The notes under the pieces are model-generated. The model was not told where the DNA came from, made no database searches, and was given only the letters and a program-made list of their open reading frames with translations. Below are positions 35,495-45,708 of a stretch of 45,865 nucleotides of DNA, piece after piece. Position 1 is the stretch's first letter; each line of letters starts with the position of its first letter. The DNA is from Bacteroidales bacterium (GTDB lineage: Bacteria > Bacteroidota > Bacteroidia > Bacteroidales > F082): contig JAFUVT010000025.1 in NCBI GenBank assembly GCA_017477425.1, positions 1-45,865 on the forward strand, in the 5' to 3' direction. The position numbers and the translations under genes were made by a program.

Positions 35495-36772
35495 ATGAAG
35501 AAACACGTCCTTTTGATATGGGCTCTTTGCCTGTCGGTAGGCCTTTTCGCCCAAGACTTCAACCTGCCCTGTGGCAACCTCAACTTCAAGCCTGAGGTGC
35601 AAACCGTGCTGTTTTTTGCCGACGACAACCAGCTCAACGACCCCATCATTCCTTTGGACGACATGATGGAACGCCTTACGCTTTCGTTCGACATCATCGA
35701 CGGTCAAGGCGAGGTGCTCAACTACACCTTCATCCATTGCAGCCACGACTGGCAGCCTTCCGACATACAGCGCCTACAGTATGCTTCGGGTTTCGACAGC
35801 GACCGCTTGGACGATTATGCCTTTTCGCGCAACACGTTGATAGATTACGTCAACTACCAACTCAAGTTTCCCAAGGAAGACATGATGCCCCTCATCTCGG
35901 GCAACTATCTGCTCATCGTTTTTCGTGACGATTTGACCGACGACAATGTGCTGTTCACCCGTCGTTTCATGGTGCTCGACGAGAAGGCCCATGTGGGTGC
36001 AACCGTGCCGCGCTATCCCGACGATTTGTCGCTGACCGACACCCACCAACAGCTTGACGTGAGGGTCAATATGGACAATTATTTGACAGGAAACACGCAG
36101 CAGTTCAGCTATTTGACCATCCGACAGAACGGGCGTTGGGACAATGCCGCGGAAGGACTGAAGCCGACCTACGTCTATCCCGATTACATCTCGTTCGAAC
36201 ATCATCCCCAGACCGTCTTTGAGGCTACAAACCAGTATAGACGCATCAATACAAGCAATTTCTATTTCCAGTCGGAGAACCTGGCCCACATCCGCCAGAC
36301 CGACGAATCGTATGAGATCGACGTCGCCACCTGCGAATCGCGGGCGCGAAAGGCTTATGCGAGCTATGAAGACATCCACGGCGAGAAGTTCATTTACGTC
36401 GAGAACGAGAACCTCGACAACGCCACCGAGGCCGACTATTGCCGCGTCAACTTCTTCTACAAGAGCGAGGCCCCGCTGACGCACGAAGACCTCTACATCA
36501 TGGGTGCCATCAGCGACTGGCGCTTCGACGAGAGCAACAAGATGCGCTACGACTACCGTCTGCACGGCTACACCTGCTCGATGATGCTCAAACAGGGGTA
36601 CTATAACTTCATGTTCGTCACCGTCGATCGCCAAACTTACGAAGTCTCTACCGATTTGACTGCCGGCAACCATTGGGAGACCAACAACGTCTATAAGCTC
36701 TATTTTTACTTCCACAACGCCCTCAAGGGCTATGACGAGTTGATTGGTTATTCCACGGTGAACTCCCATTGA
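35495..36772 (+). CDS. T9SS Plug protein (DUF5103)
   Basis: A 425-residue exported protein. The ATG at 35495 starts the signal peptide MKKHVLLIWALCLSVGLFAQ; the longer frame would translate the upstream palindrome. Features typical of DUF5103: an N-terminal beta-domain (LSFDIIDGQGEVLNYTFIHCSHDWQPSDI), SGNYLLIVF, LFTRRFMVLD, and a C-terminal module with LYIMGAISDWRFDESNKMRYD and GYYNFMFV. In Flavobacterium johnsoniae a protein of this family was found plugging the SprA translocon when PorV is not bound. The predicted role is sealing the T9SS channel from the periplasmic side. It ends where a REP-like repeat precedes priA. Confidence 0.85.
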   Translation: MKKHVLLIWALCLSVGLFAQDFNLPCGNLNFKPEVQTVLFFADDNQLNDPIIPLDDMMERLTLSFDIIDGQGEVLNYTFIHCSHDWQPSDIQRLQYASGFDSDRLDDYAFSRNTLIDYVNYQLKFPKEDMMPLISGNYLLIVFRDDLTDDNVLFTRRFMVLDEKAHVGATVPRYPDDLSLTDTHQQLDVRVNMDNYLTGNTQQFSYLTIRQNGRWDNAAEGLKPTYVYPDYISFEHHPQTVFEATNQYRRINTSNFYFQSENLAHIRQTDESYEIDVATCESRARKAYASYEDIHGEKFIYVENENLDNATEADYCRVNFFYKSEAPLTHEDLYIMGAISDWRFDESNKMRYDYRLHGYTCSMMLKQGYYNFMFVTVDRQTYEVSTDLTAGNHWETNNVYKLYFYFHNALKGYDELIGYSTVNSH

Positions 36773-36811
36773 CGCTTCGCGTCATTGTGAGCGAAGCGAA
36801 GCAATCTAGAT
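36773..36811. repeat. REP-like repeat forming the priA leader
   Basis: CGCTTCGC (36773-36780) and GCGAAGCG (36791-36798) are complementary arms around GTCATTGTGA, followed by AAGCAATCTAGAT up to the ATG. The GTCATTGYGAGCGAAGCGAAGCAATC unit resembles a dispersed repeat known from many genomes. It fills the whole gap between the Plug stop and the priA start. Confidence 0.7.
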
Positions 36812-39307
<2,496 letters not shown>

Positions 39308-39384
39308 ATTTGTCCAACAATTCCAAAGGCTTTTTGGACGAAAAAGCCTATTTTTGCACAATTTTTGAGCAGATTCAGTTTATT

Positions 39385-41862
39385 ATGAAAAAGCCTATCT
39401 TTCTGCTATTGGCATTCTTAGTGAGTGTCCAATGTGCTTTCGCCGTTACGGTGAAAGGCCGCGTGACCGACAAATCGACGGGTCAGCCAATGGAATACGC
39501 CACCGTCAGGGCGAGTCTTTTGCCTGATTCGACTTTCGTGGCCGGTGTCATCACCGACCCCAATGGAATGTTCACCATGGAGTTGAACAAAGGCCGCTAT
39601 GTGCTTGAGGTCCAGTACATGGGCTTTGTGCCGCTGCATAAAAACGTCAGCATCGACGGGACGAAAAACACCGTCGACGTGGGCAAACTGAGCCTCTCGC
39701 CCGATGCGCGTATGCTCAGCGAGGTGAACGTGGTGGCCGAGCAGAGCACCTACGAGATGACCCTCGACAAACGCGTCTTCAATGTGGGTAAGGACGTGGC
39801 CAACACCGCTGGCAACGCCATCGAGGTGCTGGAGAACATCCCCGCCGTTTCGGTCGACGTGGAGGGCAACGTCAGCCTCCGTGGCGACGACGGCGTGCGT
39901 ATCCTTATCGACGGCAAGGAGTCGGGCCTTTCGGGCATGAGCACGCAGGATGCCTTGCGTACATTGCAGGGTGACATGATTGAACGCATCGAGGTCATCA
40001 CCAACCCATCGGTGCGCTATGACGCGGAGGGCTCGGCAGGCATCATCAACATCATCCTGAAGAAGGACAAACGCCAAGGCTTCAACGGCGCCGTCAACCT
40101 GCGCACGGGCTATCCTTGGCAGTATGGCGCGAGCCTCTCTGCCAATTACCGCCTCAAGCGTTGGAACCTCTTCGCCAGCTATGGCTTCAACAACCGCTCC
40201 AACATCGGCGGCGGCGTCAACCAGACCAAGCGCTTCGACGACATCGTCGATGGCGACACCATCTTCACCCAACTCACCGACCAGACCACGGAGCGCCGTA
40301 TGCGCCGCATGGGCCACAACGTGCGCGTGGGCGCCGATTATTACATCACCGACCGCGACATCGTGAGTGCAGCGTTGGTGTATCGTTATGGCAGACTGGA
40401 GACCCATCCCGTGGTGAATTATTTCGATGAGTATCCGCTGTTGGGCACTTCGTCCTACGATGTCCGCGCCGAGGATTATATGGAATATGAGCCGATGTAT
40501 GAGGTCACGCTCGACTACGACAAGACCTTTGAGCGCAAAGGCCGCAGTCTGAAGGCCAACGTGCGCTATTTCACCAATGCCGAGAACTCGAGTTCCGACA
40601 TCGTCGAGACCCTGTATCCCGACAAGACCATGGAGCAAACCCTCTGGACGCTCTATCAAAAGACAGGCAATGACCAAAGCATGCGCAACTTGCAGGCCAG
40701 CATCGACTATGTGCACCCCTTCCTCAGCAAGGCGCAGTGGGAGATTGGCGGAAAATACACGAATCGCAACATCAACAGCCTTTCGGAGGTGACGGAAAAG
40801 GACAGCCTCGGCGTCTACCAGCCTTTGGAGAACTACTGCTACGACTATGAATACGACGAGCAGGTGGCGGCCCTCTACACCAGCCTCGGCAACGACTGGG
40901 GCCGCTGGTCGGGACAAGTGGGCGTGCGTGCCGAGATGACCGACATCATGACCAACCTGAAGGGCTATGCCCACGACGGCACCGACTCCATCAACGGGGG
41001 CAAGCCTTACCTCGACTTCTTCCCGAGCGCCCACCTCAACTACTCGGTGAACGAGAACAACCAGTTCCAGGTGAGCTACACGCGCCGCATCCGCCGTCCG
41101 GGCTTCTGGCAGATGAGCCCTTTCCGCTCCTACAACGACAATCGTAATATCCGCATGGGCAACCCCGCCCTGAAGCCGACCTATATGGACAGCTACGAAC
41201 TGGGCTACATCCACTTCTGGGACAAGGCCAGCTTCAACTTCACGGCCTATTACCGCCACGGCAACAACATGATTCGTCACTACACCTATGAAGATGATGG
41301 CGTGTTCTACAGTATCCCAGTCAACTTCGGCAAGGCCGACGACTTCGGCATTGAGGCGGTGGCACAGGGCCAGATGACGAAATGGTGGAACCTCAACGGC
41401 AACGTGAATTTCTTCAGGTCCTACACCCAAGGTTATATCGAAGGGAAGTTCTACGAAACCGAGTCGTGGATGCTCTTCGGCCGCGCCGTCTCGAAGTTCA
41501 AGGTCAGCAATTGGTTCGACCTGCAGCTGACGGCCCACGTCATGGGACCGCACAAGGAGCCGCTCGGCATGCGTGACGGCGACTGGTGGATGGACCTCGC
41601 CGTGAGCAAGGAAATCCTCAACGGTAACGGCACCATCACCTTCAACGTGCGCGACTTGTTCAACTCACGCAGCATGGGCGGCGAGTCGTGGGGCGACGGC
41701 TTCTGGCAGTACAGCTCCAGCACTTGGAACCGCCGTTCGTTCTCGCTCAACTTCAACTACCGTATCAACCAGCAGAACATGAAGCGTAACCGTCCCGGCG
41801 GCGACGACGATGGCGGCGATGACGGTGGTGGCGGCGAGGAACAATCGGAAGAAGGGTATTGA
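39385..41862 (+). CDS. Outer-membrane beta-barrel receptor (CarboxypepD_reg-like, TonB-receptor fold)
   Basis: An 825-residue protein. The ATG at 39385 starts MKKPIFLLLAFLVSVQCAFA; the frame extends 27 codons upstream but over the promoter (TATTTTTG at 39349-39356). The CarboxypepD_reg-like domain spans about 22-105 (VKGRVTDKSTGQPMEYATVRA, GRYVLEVQYMGF). The plug region spans about 115-230 (NAIEVLENIPAVSVDVEGNVSLRG, ILIDGKESGL, YDAEGSAGIINIILKK). The barrel matches the OMP_b-brl_3 style (NYSVNENNQFQVSYTRRIRRPGFWQM, NPALKPTYMDSYELGY). The C-terminus carries an unusual Asp/Gly/Glu tail (GGDDDGGDDGGGGEEQSEEGY) beyond the last strand. No SusD-like partner is adjacent. The substrate is unknown. 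Confidence 0.88.
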   Translation: MKKPIFLLLAFLVSVQCAFAVTVKGRVTDKSTGQPMEYATVRASLLPDSTFVAGVITDPNGMFTMELNKGRYVLEVQYMGFVPLHKNVSIDGTKNTVDVGKLSLSPDARMLSEVNVVAEQSTYEMTLDKRVFNVGKDVANTAGNAIEVLENIPAVSVDVEGNVSLRGDDGVRILIDGKESGLSGMSTQDALRTLQGDMIERIEVITNPSVRYDAEGSAGIINIILKKDKRQGFNGAVNLRTGYPWQYGASLSANYRLKRWNLFASYGFNNRSNIGGGVNQTKRFDDIVDGDTIFTQLTDQTTERRMRRMGHNVRVGADYYITDRDIVSAALVYRYGRLETHPVVNYFDEYPLLGTSSYDVRAEDYMEYEPMYEVTLDYDKTFERKGRSLKANVRYFTNAENSSSDIVETLYPDKTMEQTLWTLYQKTGNDQSMRNLQASIDYVHPFLSKAQWEIGGKYTNRNINSLSEVTEKDSLGVYQPLENYCYDYEYDEQVAALYTSLGNDWGRWSGQVGVRAEMTDIMTNLKGYAHDGTDSINGGKPYLDFFPSAHLNYSVNENNQFQVSYTRRIRRPGFWQMSPFRSYNDNRNIRMGNPALKPTYMDSYELGYIHFWDKASFNFTAYYRHGNNMIRHYTYEDDGVFYSIPVNFGKADDFGIEAVAQGQMTKWWNLNGNVNFFRSYTQGYIEGKFYETESWMLFGRAVSKFKVSNWFDLQLTAHVMGPHKEPLGMRDGDWWMDLAVSKEILNGNGTITFNVRDLFNSRSMGGESWGDGFWQYSSSTWNRRSFSLNFNYRINQQNMKRNRPGGDDDGGDDGGGGEEQSEEGY

Positions 41863-41865
41863 AAC

Positions 41866-41901
41866 AAAAAAAGAGATTCCCCGCAGGGAATCTCTTTTTT
41901 T
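41866..41901. terminator. Bidirectional terminator
   Basis: AAAAAAAGAGATTCCC (41866-41881) and its exact complement (41886-41901) flank a CGCA loop. A-tract and T-tract on either side let it work for both converging genes. Confidence 0.92.
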
Positions 41902-41918
41902 GTTTGTGGGATGGATGA

Positions 41919-42797
41919 TTACATCACCGTCACACGCTTCACGCTGATGCCGTTTTCGCCGGCCACGCGCACCATGTAGACGCCAGCTTGGTATTGGCTG
42001 AGGTCGAGGGTGACGTTTTCGGTGCTGACAGGAGCGTCGTACACCATTTGGCCGAGAGCGTTCAGCACGCTGACGTGGTTCATGCCAGGGGCAGCCACGT
42101 TCACGTTGCCATGGGTGGGGTTGGGATACACAGCCACGTTGCTGTCGAATTCGCCGATGGCATCCATGTCTTCGGCATAGGCCCAAAGGATCCAGGCATA
42201 GCCTTCGCCGCCCTGGGCACTGGCCATATCCATCCAACCATAGCCGTCGACGCCAATCCAACGGGCGTTGGGCTCACCGGGGTCTTCCATGACAACGGCA
42301 GGGTATTGAACGGAACCGTCTTGATAGAAGCACACCCAGATGTTTTGCGTGCCGTCGATGTCAACGGGTTCGTCAAGCATGATTACTTCGATGTCGCCCG
42401 AGGTGCCAGTGACCTCGAATCTTTGGCTGATCACCTCCAATTGGGGAGCCGTGTCGCCGCCCCACCAGATGTGGACTTCATAATTGCCAGCAAATTGAGG
42501 GTCGCCTGGGTCAACGTAGGCCACTTGGGTGATTTGGGTGCCAGCATAAGGCGTCAGCAATGCAGCTGGGAACATGTAGCCCCAGTAGAAAGCCATGCCA
42601 ATGCCCGTCAGGCCTGAGGGTTGCACCTCGTCGCCTGCATAGCTGAGCCATTCGCCTGCGCGAACCATTTGGTCGTTGGCGAATTGGGAATTTGAAGTGT
42701 TAGCGAAATTCAGTTGGATGTCGCTACGGGTTTGTGCTTGAGCAACGCCAAGGGCGATGCAGCACACCATCAAGATAGAAGATACAAGTCTCTTCAT
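41919..42797 (-). CDS. Short T9SS-exported beta-sandwich protein (copy A1)
   Basis: A 292-residue protein with signal peptide MKRLVSSILMVCCIALGVAQAQ. The middle domain (about 45-205) has FYWGYMFPAALL, NYEVHIWWGGDTAPQLEV, QNIWVCFYQDGSVQYPAVVM, ARWIGVDGYGW and AWILWAYAE. A type A sorting domain spans about 218-292 (VAVYPNPTHGNVNVAAPG, YQAGVYMVRVAGENG). It is a clear paralogue of the gene at 44647-45524, and its central fold resembles part of the adhesin-like protein at 17611. It may bind carbohydrate or protein; no catalytic motif is recognised. It lies 71 bases downstream of the thioredoxin-like gene on the same strand. Confidence 0.85.
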   Translation of the reverse strand: MKRLVSSILMVCCIALGVAQAQTRSDIQLNFANTSNSQFANDQMVRAGEWLSYAGDEVQPSGLTGIGMAFYWGYMFPAALLTPYAGTQITQVAYVDPGDPQFAGNYEVHIWWGGDTAPQLEVISQRFEVTGTSGDIEVIMLDEPVDIDGTQNIWVCFYQDGSVQYPAVVMEDPGEPNARWIGVDGYGWMDMASAQGGEGYAWILWAYAEDMDAIGEFDSNVAVYPNPTHGNVNVAAPGMNHVSVLNALGQMVYDAPVSTENVTLDLSQYQAGVYMVRVAGENGISVKRVTVM

Positions 42798-42868
42798 GGT
42801 TTTGAAATTTAAATGATTAATTGATTAAGTTGTTTAAGAGTTGTTTATGCGAAATCTTAAGTTTGTTT

Positions 42869-43660
42869 TCAGTGCGTGATGACAAGTCGTTGTGTTTGCT
42901 CGCCAGCCTTGACGAAATAGATGCCGTTAGGATATTGGCGTGTGGGAATGATGACGGGCTGGCCTTCGGTGGCAAACTCGTCCATTTTCTGCCCAAGGGC
43001 ATTGTAGATGACGACATTGCAAGGCTCTTCGCCACTCACAGTGACGTAGTCTTGGGCTGGATTGGGATAGACCGACAAGGTTCCTGAGGTTCCTGAGCCT
43101 GTCGAAGGAGTCGAAGAACCGTTTTCTTCCACGTCAGTCGGGTCGCATTCGTGCTTTTCGATGCCGAAGGCGGCCAACTCGTTGATGACGGTTTGCGCGG
43201 AAGACGGATAGATGTCGTCAATCACGATTTCGTGGTCGGGAGAGATGAGGATTAATCGGGGATAACCCGAAACGCCATAGCTTTGGCAGATGGACATGCC
43301 ATTGCCCGACGTGCCGATGGTGGGATATTCCACGCCGTAGGTGTCAATCCATGTTTGGCAAGCGGCATTGTCGTCGATGGGCGAGACCTCCATGTAGAAC
43401 ACATCGTGTTGGTTGCAGCCGAGTTCACGATAGGATTGCACCACGTTGCCGACCGTCATTTGGCAGGGCTGGCACTGAAGGAAGAAAAAGTCGATGACGA
43501 CGTATTGGCCTCCGTCGAGGATGTCATACAAATGGATGGTGTTGCCGTGGCAGTCGGTGGCCGTGAAGTCGGTGGCTTGGGCACGCGACGTGCTTTGTGC
43601 GCTCAGGTTCAGGCTCAAGCCCATGATCAGGGTTGCGAGTAAGATGCTAAGTCTTTTCAT
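42869..43660 (-). CDS. T9SS-exported thioredoxin-like protein (copy B1)
   Basis: A 263-residue protein with signal peptide MKRLSILLATLIMGLSLNLSAQ. The thioredoxin/redoxin fold spans about 28-170: DFTATDCHGNTIHLYDIL, the redox motif C63-QP-C66 (FFLQCQPCQMTV) and the cis-Pro region GVSGYPRLILI. A linker STPSTGSGTSGT follows; it is encoded by a copy of the dispersed repeat found between yicC and gmk. The sorting domain begins LSVYPNPAQDYVTV and ends TQRLVITH, different from the other cluster members. The predicted role is disulfide exchange on the cell surface or in vesicles. Cargo-attached thioredoxins of this kind are not well characterised. Confidence 0.85.
   Translation of the reverse strand: MKRLSILLATLIMGLSLNLSAQSTSRAQATDFTATDCHGNTIHLYDILDGGQYVVIDFFFLQCQPCQMTVGNVVQSYRELGCNQHDVFYMEVSPIDDNAACQTWIDTYGVEYPTIGTSGNGMSICQSYGVSGYPRLILISPDHEIVIDDIYPSSAQTVINELAAFGIEKHECDPTDVEENGSSTPSTGSGTSGTLSVYPNPAQDYVTVSGEEPCNVVIYNALGQKMDEFATEGQPVIIPTRQYPNGIYFVKAGEQTQRLVITH
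43092..43108. repeat. Dispersed 17-base repeat inside the B1 coding region
   Basis: CCTGAGCCTGTCGAAGG is identical to the right arm at 6003-6019 and complementary to the left arm at 5957-5973. Read in the gene's frame it encodes part of the Ser/Thr/Gly linker between the thioredoxin-like and sorting domains. Confidence 0.85.
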
Positions 43661-43788
43661 GATGATGAGTTTTGATGATTAAGCAATTGAATTGTCTGAA
43701 AATGATATGTTTATAGTTTGTACATGAGATTAGGTGCACAAGTCACCGAAAAAATAACACGCGGGAAAGATTTTTTTCCGAAAAAAAA
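43661..43788. other. Intergenic spacer upstream of copy B1
   Basis: The AT-rich spacer between the B1 start and the terminator of copy B2 should hold the B1 promoter, but no clean TAnnTTTG box was found. It shares short blocks (ATTAGGTGCA; AATAAC before an A/T-rich run) with the spacer at 45525-45660, which supports duplication of the whole unit. Confidence 0.5.
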
Positions 43789-43812
43789 GAGGCGACCCAA
43801 ACGGGTCGCCTC
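43789..43812 (-). terminator. Intrinsic terminator of copy B2
   Basis: GAGGCGACCC (43789-43798) and GGGTCGCCTC (43803-43812) pair around AAAC; on the minus strand a T-run follows. The same ten-base arms recur at 45661-45684. A second small hairpin (CAGGA/TCCTG) lies between it and the stop codon in both places. Confidence 0.9.
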
Positions 43813-43836
43813 CCTTATTTCAGGAATCAATCCTGA

Positions 43837-44622
43837 TTATTGCATGACAGTGACGCGTTTCACAACGACACCATTTTCGGTGCTAATGCGGACCATATAA
43901 ACGCCCGCATCGAATTGGGCCATGTCGAGGGTGCATTCGTCATCGTTGAGCTTGGCCTCATACACCACCTGGCCGAGAACGTTGCAAACGCTGATGGAGG
44001 TGAGGTTCTCGTTTCCGCTAATGGTCACGAGGCCCGTGGTGGGATTGGGGTAAACGTCGAGCGACGGGCCTTCTTCTTCGGGCACTGTGGTCGTGCAATC
44101 GTAAGGTTGCAGACCGCCGTAATAGTCGAGGCCGAGGATGACGTCTTCCACCGAGAACGGATACAGTTGGCTGATGCCTGTGACGGGGATGCTGTGGTCG
44201 GGCATGATGAGGGCGAGGGTCGGGCATCCCGTGATGCCATACAGGCTGAAGATGTTGTTTCCGCCGCCTTGTGCGCCAATGGTAGGATATTCGATGCCGT
44301 ATTGGTCAATCCATTGTTGGCACACTTGGTCGCTGTCGATGTAGGATACCTCCAGGAAGTACACGTCGTGCTGGTTGCATCCCATGGCTCGGTAGGCTTC
44401 CGCCATCGTGCCTGCGATTTGTTGGCAGGGGCCGCAGGTGTAGTAGAAGAAGTCGAGGAGCACGGCTTGGCCTTTGTCGAGGATGTCGAACAGGTGGATT
44501 TCGTTGCCGTGGCAGTCGGTTGCGGTGAAGTCGACAGCTTCGCTGACCGATACGTTTTGTGCATTCAGGCTCATGCTGAAGCCTGCAATGAGGGTGGCGA
44601 GTAAAATGCTAATTCTTTTCAT
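43837..44622 (-). CDS. T9SS-exported thioredoxin-like protein (copy B2)
   Basis: A 261-residue protein with signal peptide MKRISILLATLIAGFSMSLNAQ. It parallels copy B1: DFTATDCHGNEIHLFDIL, redox motif C63-GP-C66 (FYYTCGPCQQIA), MGCNQHDVYFLEVSYIDSD and cis-Pro region GITGCPTLALI. The active site is the classical CGPC, unlike the CQPC of B1, so the redox potentials may differ. The sorting domain is LDVYPNPTTGLVTI to VYMVRISTENGVVVKRVTVMQ, close to that of the partial gene at the window edge. It is 24 bases downstream of copy A2 and probably co-transcribed with it. Confidence 0.87.
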   Translation of the reverse strand: MKRISILLATLIAGFSMSLNAQNVSVSEAVDFTATDCHGNEIHLFDILDKGQAVLLDFFYYTCGPCQQIAGTMAEAYRAMGCNQHDVYFLEVSYIDSDQVCQQWIDQYGIEYPTIGAQGGGNNIFSLYGITGCPTLALIMPDHSIPVTGISQLYPFSVEDVILGLDYYGGLQPYDCTTTVPEEEGPSLDVYPNPTTGLVTISGNENLTSISVCNVLGQVVYEAKLNDDECTLDMAQFDAGVYMVRISTENGVVVKRVTVMQ

Positions 44623-44646
44623 CGGTTGTGTTTTTATAGGTAAGGA

Positions 44647-45524
44647 TTACATGACAGTCACACGCTTGACGCTGACGCCGTTTTCGCCGGCCACGCGCAC
44701 CATGTAGACACCAGCTTGGTATTGGCCGAGCTCGAGGGTGACGCTCTCGGTGCCGACGCTGGCCTCATACACCAATTGACCTATGGCGTTGAAAACGGAG
44801 ACTTGGTTCATGCCAGGGGCGGTCACAGTTACGTTGCCTTGGGTGGGGTTGGGATAGACGGCCACGTTGCTGTCGAACTCGCCGATGGCTTCCGACTCTT
44901 CGGCATAGGCCCAAAGCACCCAGGCGCGGCCTTCGCCGCCTTGAACGGTGGCCATGTCGGTCCAGCCGTAATCATCGAGGCCAATCCAGCGGGAATTGGG
45001 CTCGCCTTGGTCGTCCATGGCCACGGCGGGGTATTGCACTTCACCGTTCTGATAGAAAGCGACCCAGATGTTCTGTGTGCCGTCGATGTCGACGGTCTGT
45101 TCGAGTTCAATCTCCTTGATGCCCGACGATTCGCCAGTGACCTCGAATTTTTGGTTGATGACTTCCAAGGAAGGCTCCAAGTCGCCGCCCCACCAGATGT
45201 GGAGCTCGTAGGTGCCGGCAAATTGTTCGTAGCCAGGGTCGAAGTAGGCCACTTTGCTGATGCTGTAGCCGAAGTAATCCGTCAGCATCTGTGCGGGGAA
45301 CATGTAACCCCAGTAGAAAGGCCTGCCGATGCCCACCATGTTGTTGGGCTGTGCATCGCCAACGTACGAAAGCCATTCGTCGGCGCGCACCATTTGTTCG
45401 TTTGTAAACTGGAGGTTTTGGTTTTGATGGTTGGCGACATTCACTTGAATGTCAGTGCTGGTCTGTGCTTGCGCAACACCCATGGCGAAGCAGCACAATA
45501 CCAAAAAAGCTAATTTTTTTTCAT
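44647..45524 (-). CDS. Short T9SS-exported beta-sandwich protein (copy A2), frameshift in an A8 tract at its start
   Basis: Paralogue of copy A1 with the same domain order (FYWGYMFPAQML, YELHIWWGGDLEPSLEV, QNIWVAFYQNGEVQYPAVAM, SRWIGLDDYGW, AWVLWAYAEE) and a near-identical sorting domain (VAVYPNPTQGNVTVTAPG). The body frame is open from 45504, starting at a poor TTG and lacking the front of the signal peptide. An ATG at 45524-45522 is followed by eight A residues and runs into TAG. With nine A residues it would read MKKKLAFLVLCCFAMGVAQAQ in frame and give exactly 292 residues, the length of A1. So the gene is off, phase-variable, rescued by slippage, or carries a homopolymer sequencing error. 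As written, only a weak internal start could be used. Confidence 0.75.
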
Positions 45525-45660
45525 AGTTGCAAAAATTTAATAATTAATTAGTGTTTGTTTGGTCTGTGGACAGATTGTAGTTTGTTCGTTTATATTAGGT
45601 GCATAGGTTGCTCAAAAAATAACGGAGGAGAGAAAAATTTATTTCGCGAGAAGAAAAAAA
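45525..45660. other. Intergenic spacer upstream of copy A2
   Basis: An AT-rich spacer with no gene. It should contain the A2 promoter, but no consensus -7 box was recognised. The block ATTAGGTGCA is shared with the spacer upstream of copy B1. Confidence 0.45.
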
Positions 45661-45684
45661 GAGGCGACCCGTTTGGGTCGCCTC
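45661..45684 (-). terminator. Intrinsic terminator of the partial gene at the window edge
   Basis: GAGGCGACCC (45661-45670) and GGGTCGCCTC (45675-45684) pair around GTTT, with A-rich sequence on the left giving a T-run on the minus strand. It duplicates the terminator at 43789-43812, with a different loop. Confidence 0.9.
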
Positions 45685-45708
45685 CCTTTTTTCAGGAATC
45701 ATTCCTGA

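Noticed and set aside
39418..41553. A 711-codon minus-strand frame inside the beta-barrel receptor gene
   Set aside because: Shadow of a GC-rich coding strand; no start context, motifs or neighbours support it.
43661..43836. CRISPR array or tandem repeat between the cargo genes
   Set aside because: Only two terminator arms and short shared blocks are present; there is no regular repeat-spacer spacing here or elsewhere in the window.
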